From: Trichoplax sp. H2 | Taxonomy: Eukaryota > Placozoa > Uniplacotomia > Trichoplacea | Assembly (NCBI GenBank): GCA_003344405.1 | Contig: NOWV01000011.1 | Coordinates: 682,001 to 746,000, forward strand | Direction: 5' to 3' | Length of the DNA: 64,000 bases | Shown here: piece by piece, positions 1-13,423 of the stretch | How positions within the stretch are numbered: the first letter of the stretch is position 1 | Layout of the letters: every line of letters begins with the position of its first letter | Position numbers and translations under genes: made by a program | The notes under the pieces: model-generated | The model's database searches: none | The model's input: only the letters and a program-made list of their open reading frames with translations | What the model was told of the DNA's origin: nothing

Positions 1-1649
1 TTGGATCTTCAACCCCAATGAACCGACCAATGCAACCGCTACCAGTAGTTCCAACCGCAGATTCATATGCTATGTGGTATCCAACTGTGCGTCGCACATT
101 GCTATGCTTGTCAAAATTATACAGATGTGTTGATGTAAGTAGGATGATTTAGTGAGCCTCTGCGAAGATATCGCTTAAATGTAGTTTTCACTTTTTCATT
201 TAGAAATATATCTTTGAAGGACTATCCCAGGAAGCTATTTCTGTCTGCATCCGATCTTTAATCAAAGCTAGTCAAATGATTATAAGCAAAAAGGTTGCTG
301 AGATTTTCAATATCATCTGAGTTAGTAACAACGAATTAAAATGCAGAATTATTTTCTTTTTGAATAGAGTAAAACCGATGGCTACCTATTTATTATTAAA
401 CATATATTAATATTACGAGAACAAATAGCCCCATTTGAAGTCGAATTTGCCGTGAAAGAAACTTCACTTGACTTTAGCCATATTAAAGGTTTAACAATAC
501 TTTTTAATACTTGAAATATTTTTTAATGTCTACTAACATCGCTTCTTGGTGTAAAATTGTTGTAGATGTTGCGTACGATTTGTACTTGAAGGGTCGCAAA
601 GGTTTGACGTTGGATAGTAATAACACTGTTCTAAAGTTACTACTGGATGTAAGCTCAACTATAACGATAATTTTTTTTAAAATAAAATTGATTAAAAATT
701 CGATTTGGAGGGAAATGATCTATAAAATCATATTGTTTTTATCTAGGGTATTCCGCATGTCACTGAAAGTTACGTCGATTCTAAAGAAAATGTGAATAAG
801 AATTTAAAGGAATATTGTCAACTATTTATAAATCATGTCACAGATCTGTTTGTAGCTCCTATTAAAGCATTTATGGATAGGGTAAGTATTGCATTTTCTA
901 AACATTGTTCGTATGTAAGAAAATATCTGAGCTACGTTTTGATTTTAAAATAAATTTGTGCGGTAATATAGGCAGAAGTGATTTTGTCAATGGACAAGAA
1001 CAACTCTAAAAATAATAAGGTTTTTCTGGCAAAACAACCTTTCGCGCAACCTGGCAAGTTATTTACAAATACAAACTATAATTTTATGTTCTCAGTTTTA
1101 GCAGTTAATTTATGGTTATATTTTTCTGAAATCCTTTAGAAAAAGTTCGTGAAGTTATTAATGAAACGTATACAGGTATAAAAAGAAAGGTTACCGGCAT
1201 TTTAATGAGTATGTCTATTTATTTGTCCAACAAAGATACCGAATACATTCTATTTAAGCCAATTAAGGTAATAACGAATTAGTTTAGGTTTTTCTTATTG
1301 AATCGTTCGACGTGATTTAAACTATCATGATTTCCTGGATCGCTAAAATTTAATATTTGGCGTATAATTAGGCGAATGTATTACAAACTTTTAAGAAGGC
1401 ATCAGAACTGATTTCGTCAAATTATTCTGATGAAGACCAACAAATTATAGGCTGTCCATCTCAAGATCAGGTAATTACATCGTTAGATGTTATATATATT
1501 AAAGACTTTATCACAAAATTCTTCCATGAGGATGTCTTGAATGTCTTTTACAGTCAACACAACTGTTATAGTTATGCATTTCTTATTTTGTTTACTTACT
1601 AAATTAGGTTACAATGCTACTTGCAACAACGAAAGTAGCAGAAGATTGA
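1..1649 (+). CDS. COG3: COG3, conserved oligomeric Golgi complex subunit 3 (C-terminal part)
   Basis: This is the C-terminal 302 residues of COG subunit 3, a Golgi vesicle-tethering protein of COG lobe A; the N-terminal part lies left of the window. Exons, read in frame: 3-134, 204-290, 368-488, 566-648, 747-881, 972-1053, 1140-1267, 1372-1470 and 1608-1649 (stop TGA). Diagnostic stretches remembered from the family are [56 protein letters not shown] and [12 protein letters not shown]. All junctions keep frame. The intron after 1053 starts GCAAGT, so it is a GC-AG intron. The last exon encodes [13 protein letters not shown] and stop. The animal protein is about 830 aa, so roughly one third is visible. 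Identification is very secure; exon edges are hand-called. Confidence 0.96.
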
Positions 1650-2526
1650 AACGTTACGAGATTATAATATTAAGAATTCTATTATTAGCAACAGTGTGGC
1701 TTTTATTGCAAACAATGCAATTTGTATATATGTTAAAATTGAAGCTTGCTTCATCATTTTCCCTTTCAAATTAACTTGTCCATAATATAATGTATTGAGC
1801 AGTCTTTATAGCACTAAGATTATATCGATCTGTGATAATTTTTGTTTTGAAACAGCAAAATATGCGGCTATATTTAGCAACGGTAGCAACGGTAGCAACG
1901 TGAAGTTATTGCTACTCTCTTTACTGTACTGTATGTATGTCTCTAACTGCTATTACAATTTGGAAACTAAATCAAAATTTTTATTAAACATTTGTAACCT
2001 AACTTACGCGAGAAGTCAAAGAGTATTTTTACAATGTTTTTGTCTCAAGTACTGCATTAATATCAATACTAGAACAATTAGTATTGTGGCTATAGTAATG
2101 AAAGCAGACTATCAATTGCTATTACTGACATAGGCTGGATACTGGTTATTGCCCTGGGTATATATGTACAGTTACACAAAAACAACACAAAATAATGGCA
2201 TAATTAGGCTAAGCTTTATTTAGATAAATTCGTGCATTTTTCATCGTTATTCGATGGCTTATAGCGTAAATCTGTAACATACCGGCGATAAGGATGTATT
2301 TTTTGGATACTATAATTAAACGTGATATGAACAGGTATTTACGATAGAAACTGCGATGAATGCTTTAAATAGATCTGTAACTAATTAATTATCTGAAACT
2401 AGAGATACAGTACATTGGTCATGCAGTTATTTGAATCAAATAGAGTAGATTACTTGTGATTATGCTAGAAACGACTACGGACGATTACTCAATCGTGGGA
2501 ATTATATAACTATTAGTAGCTATACT
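1650..2526. other. Intergenic, COG3 3' flank converging on EBPL
   Basis: No convincing coding exon. It holds the 3' ends of two convergent genes. A small 9-nt tandem repeat (AGCAACGGT, about three copies) lies near 1880-1905. Confidence 0.5.
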
Positions 2527-4178
<1,652 letters not shown>

Positions 4179-4193
4179 CTCTGCATACAACCT

Positions 4194-6663
4194 GTAAAGA
4201 AAAAAATAATATTACGAGTACTGTCTACACAGCGAGATCACGATCGTGCTATCCATTTATGGGTTATTTTCCATTATCATTAAAGCATAATACTGATCAA
4301 TATTGCATTGAAAATCAAGACTATTTAATACAGTATACAGTACAATCCATGATTCAATTTGTCCTTTTATAGTATGACTGCTAGTTCAAGACTAGAATAG
4401 CACAATATACAATATGGATACATAGGTGAAATGTTTTATTATCGCCAAGTATGTAGAGATGGTCGATCAATAAATGCATGGAATCATGAAGAAAGGCAGA
4501 AAACCTGCAAGTCAGCACGCTCTAAACGAATACTAGCATAAGTTTGATTTCACTTTTAACCGAAACAATTTGTTGACACGGTCAACGATATAGTTCATTC
4601 CTAATACCTACTGGTATCAGGGGCTACTGAAAGGGAGAAGATATTATGCTACTAGAATTAGAATGGGACCGAATCTGTGCATTGCATTCTTTGTTACAAC
4701 TTGGTATGGTATTTTTTTGGCTACTGGTATTGATGTGACTGTAGCCACTGTTCCTCCATCAGCTATGGCCATGAGGCCATGATGGTGTATTTTCACTGTT
4801 GTTGAAGTAACAACTTGTTGATCAGGCTTTGTATTGTAGACTTGGCACGAGTTGTATTTACCTTTTTTTTTATTATTAATGATGTTAAGTTGTTGAAAAG
4901 ATTTTGGTCATCATCCTGGCATTATTTTATGGGCTGTAGGAACAAGTCGAGTGAGAAGTATAGAAACTACTGCAGACTATTTGGTTAGATTAGCAAAATG
5001 CCGAGTCGTATTCATTGCATGCATGATATGAACCCGATCATAATTTGCACGCCCATCTGATTTGCAAGAAGAAACTGCGCATTGCATTTTTGTTTTATTT
5101 TATCCGTCAGCAAGTATTCATTATTCCACGATTCGATTCTCGTTGATAGGACGACTAGAAATGTCTATTAGAGTATCGTCGATGAAGAGGAGCACGGTGA
5201 TCCACTATCCCCATTCTCTATTCCTATTTGTTGTACTGTCTCTATCTCAGAGCAACCTAAAAATCTATTTTCTTTTTACTTTCTACTGGGTATTTAAATG
5301 ACTGCTATTGGAATTGCAATAACTTATAGCAATGGGGTTTATGCTATTTGTTAGTAAAATAAATAAATAAAGGAATTGCATTTATGCATGGATACACTAT
5401 CCATGTTATGGACAGTATACCAATCGCTTGAACAAGGCAAGGCAGTCTAGTCATTGTGAAGCACTTGTGCTACTACTCTCCGAGGAGATCGCATTGATGG
5501 TTTGTCGTCATTGTAGGCTGGTTTTCGCTTGATTTCCTATCCATGGCTTGATAACAATCGAGATCCGTCTATCATGACATATCTAGATACGCATACTTAC
5601 GCTAATTTTTGGATCCAATTGCAACTAGCTGGATAGCAAGACGGAGTAATTTCCAGCTACGCTGCAGCGATTTCTTCTTTCTCCTAGCGTAAGGTGATTA
5701 AAAGGTTAATGGCAACGACGGTTTGGATTCAAGGCGGTAATCCAAGTCCAGATTGGCTTCACAATTGATGTTGACATGGCTACGGTATCACCTACAGTAC
5801 AGTATCACCTGTTTGCGCACAATACGTACTGTACAGTGTGCACTGTACACTGTACTGTACACTAGGATGATAGAAGTCCATGGTGCAGTTGCTGTGTACT
5901 GCATCGGACCAAAATGTGTAAAATAAATGTCATGTCATTTCTTGTTGCTAAAATGTAAACAACGCCTACATTTACGACATCTATTTTGCATCGAGGTGGA
6001 TTGTATTGTATGAATAGACCCGTTGTGGTTGGCAGATTCAGGACTCTTCCAGAACCTCTGCGGTCTTGATAAATAAGTGAAGAAAATGACATGTACTTTA
6101 ACTATACAGTATAGTTTGAAGTAGATACTAACAGTGCTCAACTTGCTGTAGAGTAGTATTGTACTATGGACTACAACTACTGTAGAACATCGTTGACGGT
6201 GTACAGTACAGTAGGGGACAAAAATCCCTGGTTGTACTGTTTAGACTATGAGAAGAAGACTATAGTAGGTATTGTAGTAGGTCATCGCTACCAAGTTGGT
6301 TTTACACAGTATGATGTCTAGTTACAGCTGTAGCGTATAGTTCAATTGACCGTAAAAATCGTAGCTTCCATATGATTGTCTCCTCAGGGCCGCGTCCATC
6401 CTTCTCGTTTTCCGAATATTGAGCCGTCGCCATTGTATACTACTGCTATACAGTGTATTGAACGCTTATAACGTGTTAAGTCGCTGACTGTACTTTCACT
6501 ACTGTCTCGATCTTCGATTGGATTAATACGGGTGTTGTTATTTTTCTCGACCCCTTTTGCCCTTTGCCCTCATAGATTGATCAACTCCTAATGGAAAATT
6601 AGCTTTAATTGGCGAGTAGAGAAAGTATAACTTGTCCCTTGTTCAACAGAGTGGGTTTCCCTT
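4194..6663. other. Divergent intergenic region between EBPL and lipase
   Basis: Contains the unlocated 5' UTR exon and promoter of EBPL, and the promoter region of the lipase gene. Two clusters of GTACAGT/ACTGTAC palindromes lie at about 5795-5865 and 6150-6225. Short open frames here show no splice-consistent or family-like signal. Confidence 0.5.
5795..5865. repeat. GTACAGT palindromic array upstream of lipase
   Basis: A dense run of overlapping GTACTGTACAGT and GTGCACTGTACAC units in both orientations, about 0.8 kb upstream of the lipase start. A second, looser cluster (CTGTAGAAC, GTGTACAGTACAGTAG) is at about 6153-6215. The same element type recurs next to other gene starts in this window. 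Confidence 0.7.
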
Positions 6664-9600
6664 ATGCAAAACGAAAGGGAACTGAAGGCGATGGAAGATA
6701 GGAATGGATTTTCCTGGCAAAGAGGCGAAATGAAGAGACAAGAATCATCCACAGACGACGTCTTCTTGATCGAGAAACAAACCACTACTACTGCTGCTGG
6801 AAGCAATGGCCATTTCAATAAGCGATGCCATGATTCTTGTACCATCAATCAGACCTATTTCCAGCGTTGTATGGATCGACTTAAAGCTACAGCTAATGGC
6901 AATCATTACTCACCCTTATTACAACTGTTAACTCAAATTGATAACCTTACCGACCAAATTGAAAATCATTTTATCTCCTTGGACAAGTTGTCCGATAGCG
7001 AGAAATCACTGATTGGCTACGTCCAGTGTATCAAGATAGATATGATTCACTTAGTCGATCATCATTTATGGTATATATTAGATAGGATTCATACCTACGA
7101 TTGTTGGCAAGATGGTACCAAAGGCAATGGCTATCGATCTGTTTTAACCGTGATGCAGTCATGCTTAGTTAAAATGAAAACAGTTTTAGCCAGTGTTCAA
7201 GTCAACATGAAAAAATTACTCTTTCGTTTAGCCAAATATTTGACTGAATTGGAAGATTTTACGCGTGTTTTCTCTCATCTAGCCAGTATGTTACAAGCCA
7301 TGAAACAACTTATGATGTTAACATCGGACGGTCGATTATTTCATGAATTCAATAATACATCCCATGATTTTTTACAGCAAGTGGATAATTTAGATCAAGA
7401 ATGTTTTTATGGCCGCGTTTTCGCATTTCAAGTAAGGCAAAGGACAATATTTATCTTTGTCCAATACTTGTTTCCCTATGAACCAGTCCAAATTGTGCTT
7501 TTGCAGTTTTACATTATTCTTTCACAAACTCTTTCGTCTCCGTTCATATGCTTATAGTTAATGTATCCAATCATGTCTAGTAGAATATATTAAACACATG
7601 CTTACAGTAGATGCAATAGACGGTGATTAGAATCCAACAGGATTCATTTACCTTAAGTTTATTAAAGTCGGCGAGTTATTTTCAAATGTCAACTACAAGG
7701 CGCTTAGTAAAGTTGTCACAAATAGTCCCAATGATATTTTCCCTTCGAGTTGGATGGATTTATCCACTGAGTAAATTACACATCTTGTCACAAATTGAAG
7801 GATACGAATTGTAATTTAATTCTCATTGACTCGTAGGAATAAAAGAAAACTCTTTATGCATTAACTGTACTGAGTTATTATTATTATTATTTCTATATCA
7901 TAATACCAATCCTGTCTACTTTATTTTCTAACCTACTGAGCATGGACTACATTAATTAATTCCAAGTCTACTGGAGTGGTGTCAAAAATTGGTTCTCGTC
8001 TCTATTTTACAAACACAGAGTAAAACCCCAGTAGAAACATCCAATTTTTATTACCTCCATTCATATCGTTTTTTTTCGCTTATTTATTTGTTTTATTTTA
8101 TAAACATTTGATCACGCCATCTCATCATAGAAAATGAATAAAATGAACCTTATTTTCTCTTTCCCATATTTAATCAGACATGAAGCATACGCCCAGTAGA
8201 TCATCTATAGCAGTCAAATGATTCAAAGAAAATTTCAGTATAAAAGGATAAATCATTATTTTACAACTGTAATGTAAAATTTTCGACGTCTTCAGTCTAT
8301 TGTGATTTAATTTGTGGTATCTAACCAACAATATCATAGGAAATTTTATCGCCGAAAATTATGACAATACCATTGCTTTATTTTTATTTTTTATCACCTC
8401 CTTATAGCGAATAGAACTGTTATTCTTGACGTCAATGCCAAACTGTGTTATATTGTGTCGTTATATCTTTATATTATTTGACTTGATTGAATTATCGCTT
8501 AATGCTGCATTCATCTTGTTTCTGCCTATAGTATCCGGACTCGATCGCGAATTCTTTAAAAGTAATTAATCTTATGATGGCGGCCTATGGTGAAGCTTTT
8601 GCCCGTCATAATAATATTGCTGTGCGCGCTGCTGGTTTAGTGTTGTATAGTGCCAAGTATTATTCGAATCCACAATTAAAAGCGAGACAAATTGTCGATT
8701 TATCCAAAAATCAACAGATAGAATTTACTAAATCATTTTGGCAGCTGAACGAAAATCAGCTATTACGGGTAGGATTATATCAAGTACAATAATCATGATA
8801 AGCAAAGCATTCAAAAATATCTTATAATTATTAATTATACCATATTTTCTAGATACAATTATTTTTCTGAATATGCTAGCATTTGCAATCTTGAGTAGAT
8901 AATTCATTTGCCGTTAATAGTAATTAGCTAAGCCAGGCGTACCGTGGCTGAATAGGAATACTTTAGAAATTGCCTAATTGCTATTAATTAATTTTTTTCA
9001 ACATGCGTATTAATCTATTTTCCTATAATGACCAGCATGTACCGTCTTTGCTGTGTAACTCGGTTGCCGTTAACCAAACCATTCAAGTTAAAATGGAAAC
9101 GATAAATATTCACAACACGGATAACAAACTGATGGTGATACCATTCCCTGGAAATAATCCTGATGCAGTGATCAATATGAGATTACTGTCATATTACGCT
9201 CGGAAAGGACAGGTAGATAATACGTCATACTACACCTATATTTGAATTTAGTATTGATCCTTAACGGTACTTTCCATTGAAAATTTAGGAAGTGAATAAG
9301 TTGGTCACATTTATGACAACGCTGCAATTTCGTGAAATGCCATACTCGAAAGGAATCGTAATCCATTTCCATGGCGGAGGATTTATTGCTCAGTCTTCCA
9401 GATCACACGAGGTAATTTTTAAAATATGAAGTGTAATAAGAAATTAAATATTAATAGTAAATAGGATTAATCAAATCATTTCCTATTATACGCTCTTATA
9501 GTTACCTCATTGTACATACTATCTCTACATATACCAGTATAGACTAAATGCACGCTTACTTCAATTAGATTTATCTAAGGTCTTGGGTAAGAAATTTGGA

Positions 9601-10522
9601 CGTGCCAGTTGTTAGTATAGACTATACCTTGTCACCGGAAGCTTCATTTCCTTACGCTATTGAAGAATGCTTTTATGCCTACTGTTGGATATTGCAACAT
9701 ATTTCATTGATGGGTTCTACTGCAGAATATGTATGTTTGACTGGTGATTCAGCAGGTGCTACGCTTGCCGTATGTGTCGCTATGAGAGCTGCTGAATATG
9801 GTCTTCGAATACCTGATGGCATCGTGTGCTCATATCCTGCTTTCATGTTTAGAAGTGCTGCTTCTCCATCACGTTGTTTGTCCTACTTCGATCCGTTATT
9901 GCAGCAAGGATTTCTAACAACCTGTTTGTCCGCCTATCTTGGCGTTACAGTCGACAACGCTCACGTAAATAAATCATCGACTACTTCCAATGGAATAGAC
10001 AAAGTAGATAATGATAACATTGTTAATGGCGATATAGTAGATGAAAATAATAACATTCAGTGTACAAAAGATGTTCCTAAAAACGAAAGCAGCAGCCCAA
10101 GACCAATCCTTTCCTTAACCGATCATGTGCTTGATAATCCATATTTATCACCTCTTCTAGCTGACGATAATCTATTATCCAAAATACCGCCTATGAGAAT
10201 TAACGTAAGTTTATTATAAACTTCCAAATGCTATCGTAACAAGAAGATAGCAATTTTAACCGGGCACTAATCAACAGTGATTTGTTCATTCTTTTGATTA
10301 CAATTCCTATTTTAGGCATGCGATCTTGATCCAATATTGGATGATTCAATTGCATTTGCTCGACGTCTGAAAAGGGTTGGTGTAGATGTTCAAGTACGGG
10401 TATTTTCTGAGTTACCGCATGGTTTTCTAAATTTTGTGTATATTAGTGAAGAAGCTACTGCTGCTTCTGATGAGATTGTCAGTCAAATGAAGTCATTTCT
10501 ATCTGATAGCACCTCAAGCTAG
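6664..10522 (+). CDS. LIPE: Hormone-sensitive lipase
   Basis: An intracellular acylglycerol/cholesteryl-ester hydrolase of the HSL family (alpha/beta hydrolase with an animal-type N-terminal domain). Exons: 6664-7431, 8532-8768, 9036-9212, 9289-9411, 9569-10204 and 10316-10522; 715 aa. Exon 1 encodes the HSL_N domain ([27 protein letters not shown]). The oxyanion-hole motif HFHGGGF is at about residue 422, the nucleophile motif GDSAG has Ser near 496, the acid lies in DPILDD (about 652) and His in PHGF (about 682). The triad is therefore complete. The segment between nucleophile and Asp, which carries the PKA-regulated module in vertebrates, is much shorter here (about 90 residues, Asn/Asp/Ser-rich) and I see no clear vertebrate-like RRxS sites. 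Exon 3 starts at 9036: the ATG at 9003 is not used, because the only acceptor AG is at 9034-9035 and an in-frame stop lies at 8985. An in-frame ATG at about 6691 could be an alternative start. Confidence 0.95.
7432..8531 (+). other. Large intron 1 of the lipase gene
   Basis: An 1100-nt intron bounded by GTAAGG and CCTATAG, unusually long beside the other introns here. Open frames inside it (for example 7623-7814) show no family resemblance. Confidence 0.7.
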
Positions 10523-11618
10523 AGATGCAATCAGATAGTAATTGCAAATTTACGTCTTCGATAAAATTGATCATTTTGATATTGCACTCATTTTATCACA
10601 ACTTCGGTATTAAAAATATTTGTAATTTATATATATATTTGTGGAATAATTCCGAATATTTACAGTATAGCATATAAAGGATTATCTGTAGGAGATATTG
10701 TACTGCAATATGTTATCGTGGAAATTGTTAATTTATTCAGTTTTCAAGTAATGATAATTCTACGGTATAACATTTCTGGTTAATGAAACTGAAAAATAGA
10801 TATACATGTTACTGTATATTAATAGTAGATTTAGTTTGTTTGGAACGCTGGACATATGGATTTGAACTTTACCAATATTTATATTACATACACGCTTTCT
10901 ACATTTATTCATGTAAGATGTGTGACGAGATATTTATGACACATTAGAAATATCAAAAGTTAATATTCATAGCATTTTTACAGTTTAACAATGGTCTCCT
11001 GTTCATCCTTATTTTGTTTTTAGCCTTATTAGCCTTTCTTATCTATAATGACTATTCACCTTAGGATACATTTTCAATGAAAATGTATCACAGTATGGCG
11101 ATCGTTTTTAGTATAACTTGAGGATAATAAATAAAAATCTAAGTAAATTTTCACTGAGCTAATGCTGATGACGAAATATTGAGGTGAAGGATTTGTACGG
11201 AGTATTTACATACATCAACACAGTCAAAAAAATTCCATAAGTACATACAGTAATGATATTAAATAACTTTTGAATAAGTTAGTTGTTTTAGAAGTATTTG
11301 TGAAAACTAAAACAATCAAAGTGGCTAATTCTGTAAGATTATGTTGAAAATAGGTCATCTCTGCTATGATTACTTGTATCGTTATACAGTACTGAGTTGT
11401 CATAGTCGATGTAACCTAAATTTATTCGACAAGCTTCAGGCCGTGAAGTGTTCGCCATTGATCGAAAGCTATTGTAACAGAAACATTGTATAGCAAATTA
11501 GATTGCGAAAATGATCACATATTCAATATTTCAGAAAATGCGATCCAGTAATAATTTATTTGTCTCACTAAAGGGAAAAATCAAACAGTATGATAACATT
11601 GTGTGTGTAAAGCCCTGC
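10523..11618. other. Convergent intergenic region
   Basis: AT-rich 3' flanks of the lipase (+) and the Ig/FN3 gene (-). I see no exon or repeat of note. Confidence 0.5.
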
Positions 11619-13423
11619 TCAAGGGTTCATTTCTAACCGTTTCGTCCATATTCGATATAAAATGCCTCCGATAATCACCAACAGACAAAATCCAACACTA
11701 ATCCCAATAGATAACATTTGAGTCACGGATTGTCGTGTTTCATTAGCATCCACTGCTAGTAACAGAATTTAAAACTCATTAACCGCGTAATAAGTGGCAA
11801 AAAAAATTGAAATTATTAAAGCCAAAAATGACTTATTACCTGTAGTATTGACCCTAGTATCATTAGTACCTATTTCGCGGTATGAGATAGTTGATTATTT
11901 ATTGGTCATGAAAATGATATATATATTCAACATGGATATAAAAGTATTATCAGAATTCTTACCATGGCTATCGGAGAGACTATTAGTATGTGTTGGAGAA
12001 ATTGAATTTAAGATTGTCGAAGTTTCTACATCAGGCTTAGAAGTTTGTGTTGCGGTAATCATTATATCGGGAGAACATACGGTTGATGCGCTTGGAATTA
12101 ATTTATCTGTAATCATAGATTCTTTCTTTATCGTTGTTGAGATCTCGATTTCTGTAGTTGTAGTTGGGCTAGTCGTAGTTTGTAAGGTTGCAGTTTCCTC
12201 AGTTATCGTAGCAGATAGTATGTCAAGCGATGATGAAGTGGATAATGAACGGCAACATTTAAATGGAGAAACTAAAGAGTAATAATTACGTCGTTTAAGT
12301 AAACAGAAAGTGGCCAGAAAATTTGAATATCAAGTCAAGTTATAAAAATTTGCAACATAAGGCAACTTACCTGCTCCAACGAGCAACATTAATTTTAAGC
12401 TGTCTCCAATGTAATCTCTAGAAAGCAAAGTGCAAGTGTAGCAATTTTGCGGCTTTAACCCCTTTAAAATGAGGGAAGTTTGATTTGTATCGGCTTGAAT
12501 AGAATGACAGAAATGGTTCGTCGATGCACACTCTACGACATAGTGATGCTTGTGATGATTATCGTCAGCATGAGACCAGGTGAATAGAGCAGAGGAATTA
12601 GAGCGATTAACAAGTTCAAAATGTTTCGGCTCCTTAGGTGGTACTACATTTAGATCATAAAAATGGAGTAAATATAATAATTGTTGATTTTTTATATCGT
12701 GTCATGCTAACTCTCTCTTCATCTACTTTTGGATTGTTAAATCATTCCATTACCTATTTTTACTGTAAGCATTATAAGAATAGTTAAATCACAATGAATA
12801 TTTACAAAGCTATACGTAGCGCACAAAATTGTAGTCATTTTTACGTTGTAGTTGATTATACAACATTAAGGAGACTTGTTAGTTTTTTATTTGTTGAAAA
12901 TATCTAAAAATTGTAATGGTTGATTATTCACAATTTATTTACACCCGGCGCTTAGCAGAGAATGATGTATTTAAATAAATAATAAACTATTACCTAAGAC
13001 ATTGAGTTTAATAGTTTTTTTATCATCTTGCATAGCGGAAAAATACGAAGCAGCACATTTATAAATACCATCATGGCTTGTTGTGATATTGAGGATAGTG
13101 ATCCCTATTGTAACATTTGTCATTGATTTGTTATAAAAGCTTTTAACGGTTGATTGATCTCCTTCGTCAATTAAATAATCTTTATTAGAATTCATAACCA
13201 ATAAGTATGGTGGCCACGTCTTTTCTACTTTACCAAAGGATAATAAATCTAAAGGTCTTCCTTGATTGTCAATTAGCCTGGCTGTACATTGTAAACTTAT
13301 AGTTTGATGGATTACCGGGGAAATTGGACTATTAGGTGTTATTATAACATCGCTCATGACATGAGCGATGTCTGCCAGAAAAATAACTATTACTAGAAAG
13401 AGCAACGCCAATTTATTCCACAT
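11619..13423 (-). CDS. Single-pass Ig/FN3 cell-surface protein, unknown function
   Basis: A type I membrane protein assembled from exons 13423-12994, 12643-12371, 12271-11963, 11869-11840 (a putative 30-nt microexon) and 11755-11619; 392 aa with the microexon, which is in frame either way. Residues 1-24 form a signal peptide (KLALLFLVIVIFLADIAHVM). An Ig-like domain follows, with Cys in ISLQCTARL and the closing motif HDGIYKCAASY. Then comes a fibronectin type III-like domain (PPKEPKHFELVNRS, ALFTWSHADD, HHYVVECAST, LILKGLKPQNCYTC). A Thr/Ser-rich, probably O-glycosylated stalk precedes a transmembrane helix (IGISVGFCLLVIIGGILY). The cytoplasmic tail is only RIWTKRLEMNP. Ig plus FN3 with a tiny tail recalls alpha-type cytokine receptors and adhesion proteins, but there is no WSxWS motif and I cannot name an ortholog. 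All exons are bounded by phase-1 introns, typical of shuffled extracellular modules. Confidence 0.85.

Noticed and set aside
511-795. Long open frame in the COG3 region
   Set aside because: It reads through an intron; only 566-648 is exon, in a different continuation.
4179-4190. Upstream TTG as EBPL start
   Set aside because: It is not an ATG and lies just after a splice acceptor; the ATG at 4178 is the better start.
9003-9035. ATG at 9003 as an exon start in the lipase gene
   Set aside because: There is no acceptor before it after an in-frame stop at 8985; the acceptor at 9034-9035 gives a continuous lipase alignment.
11794-12282. 162-codon plus-strand frame
   Set aside because: Antisense of the Thr-rich stalk and intron of the Ig/FN3 gene; its composition mirrors the minus-strand Thr/Ser codons.
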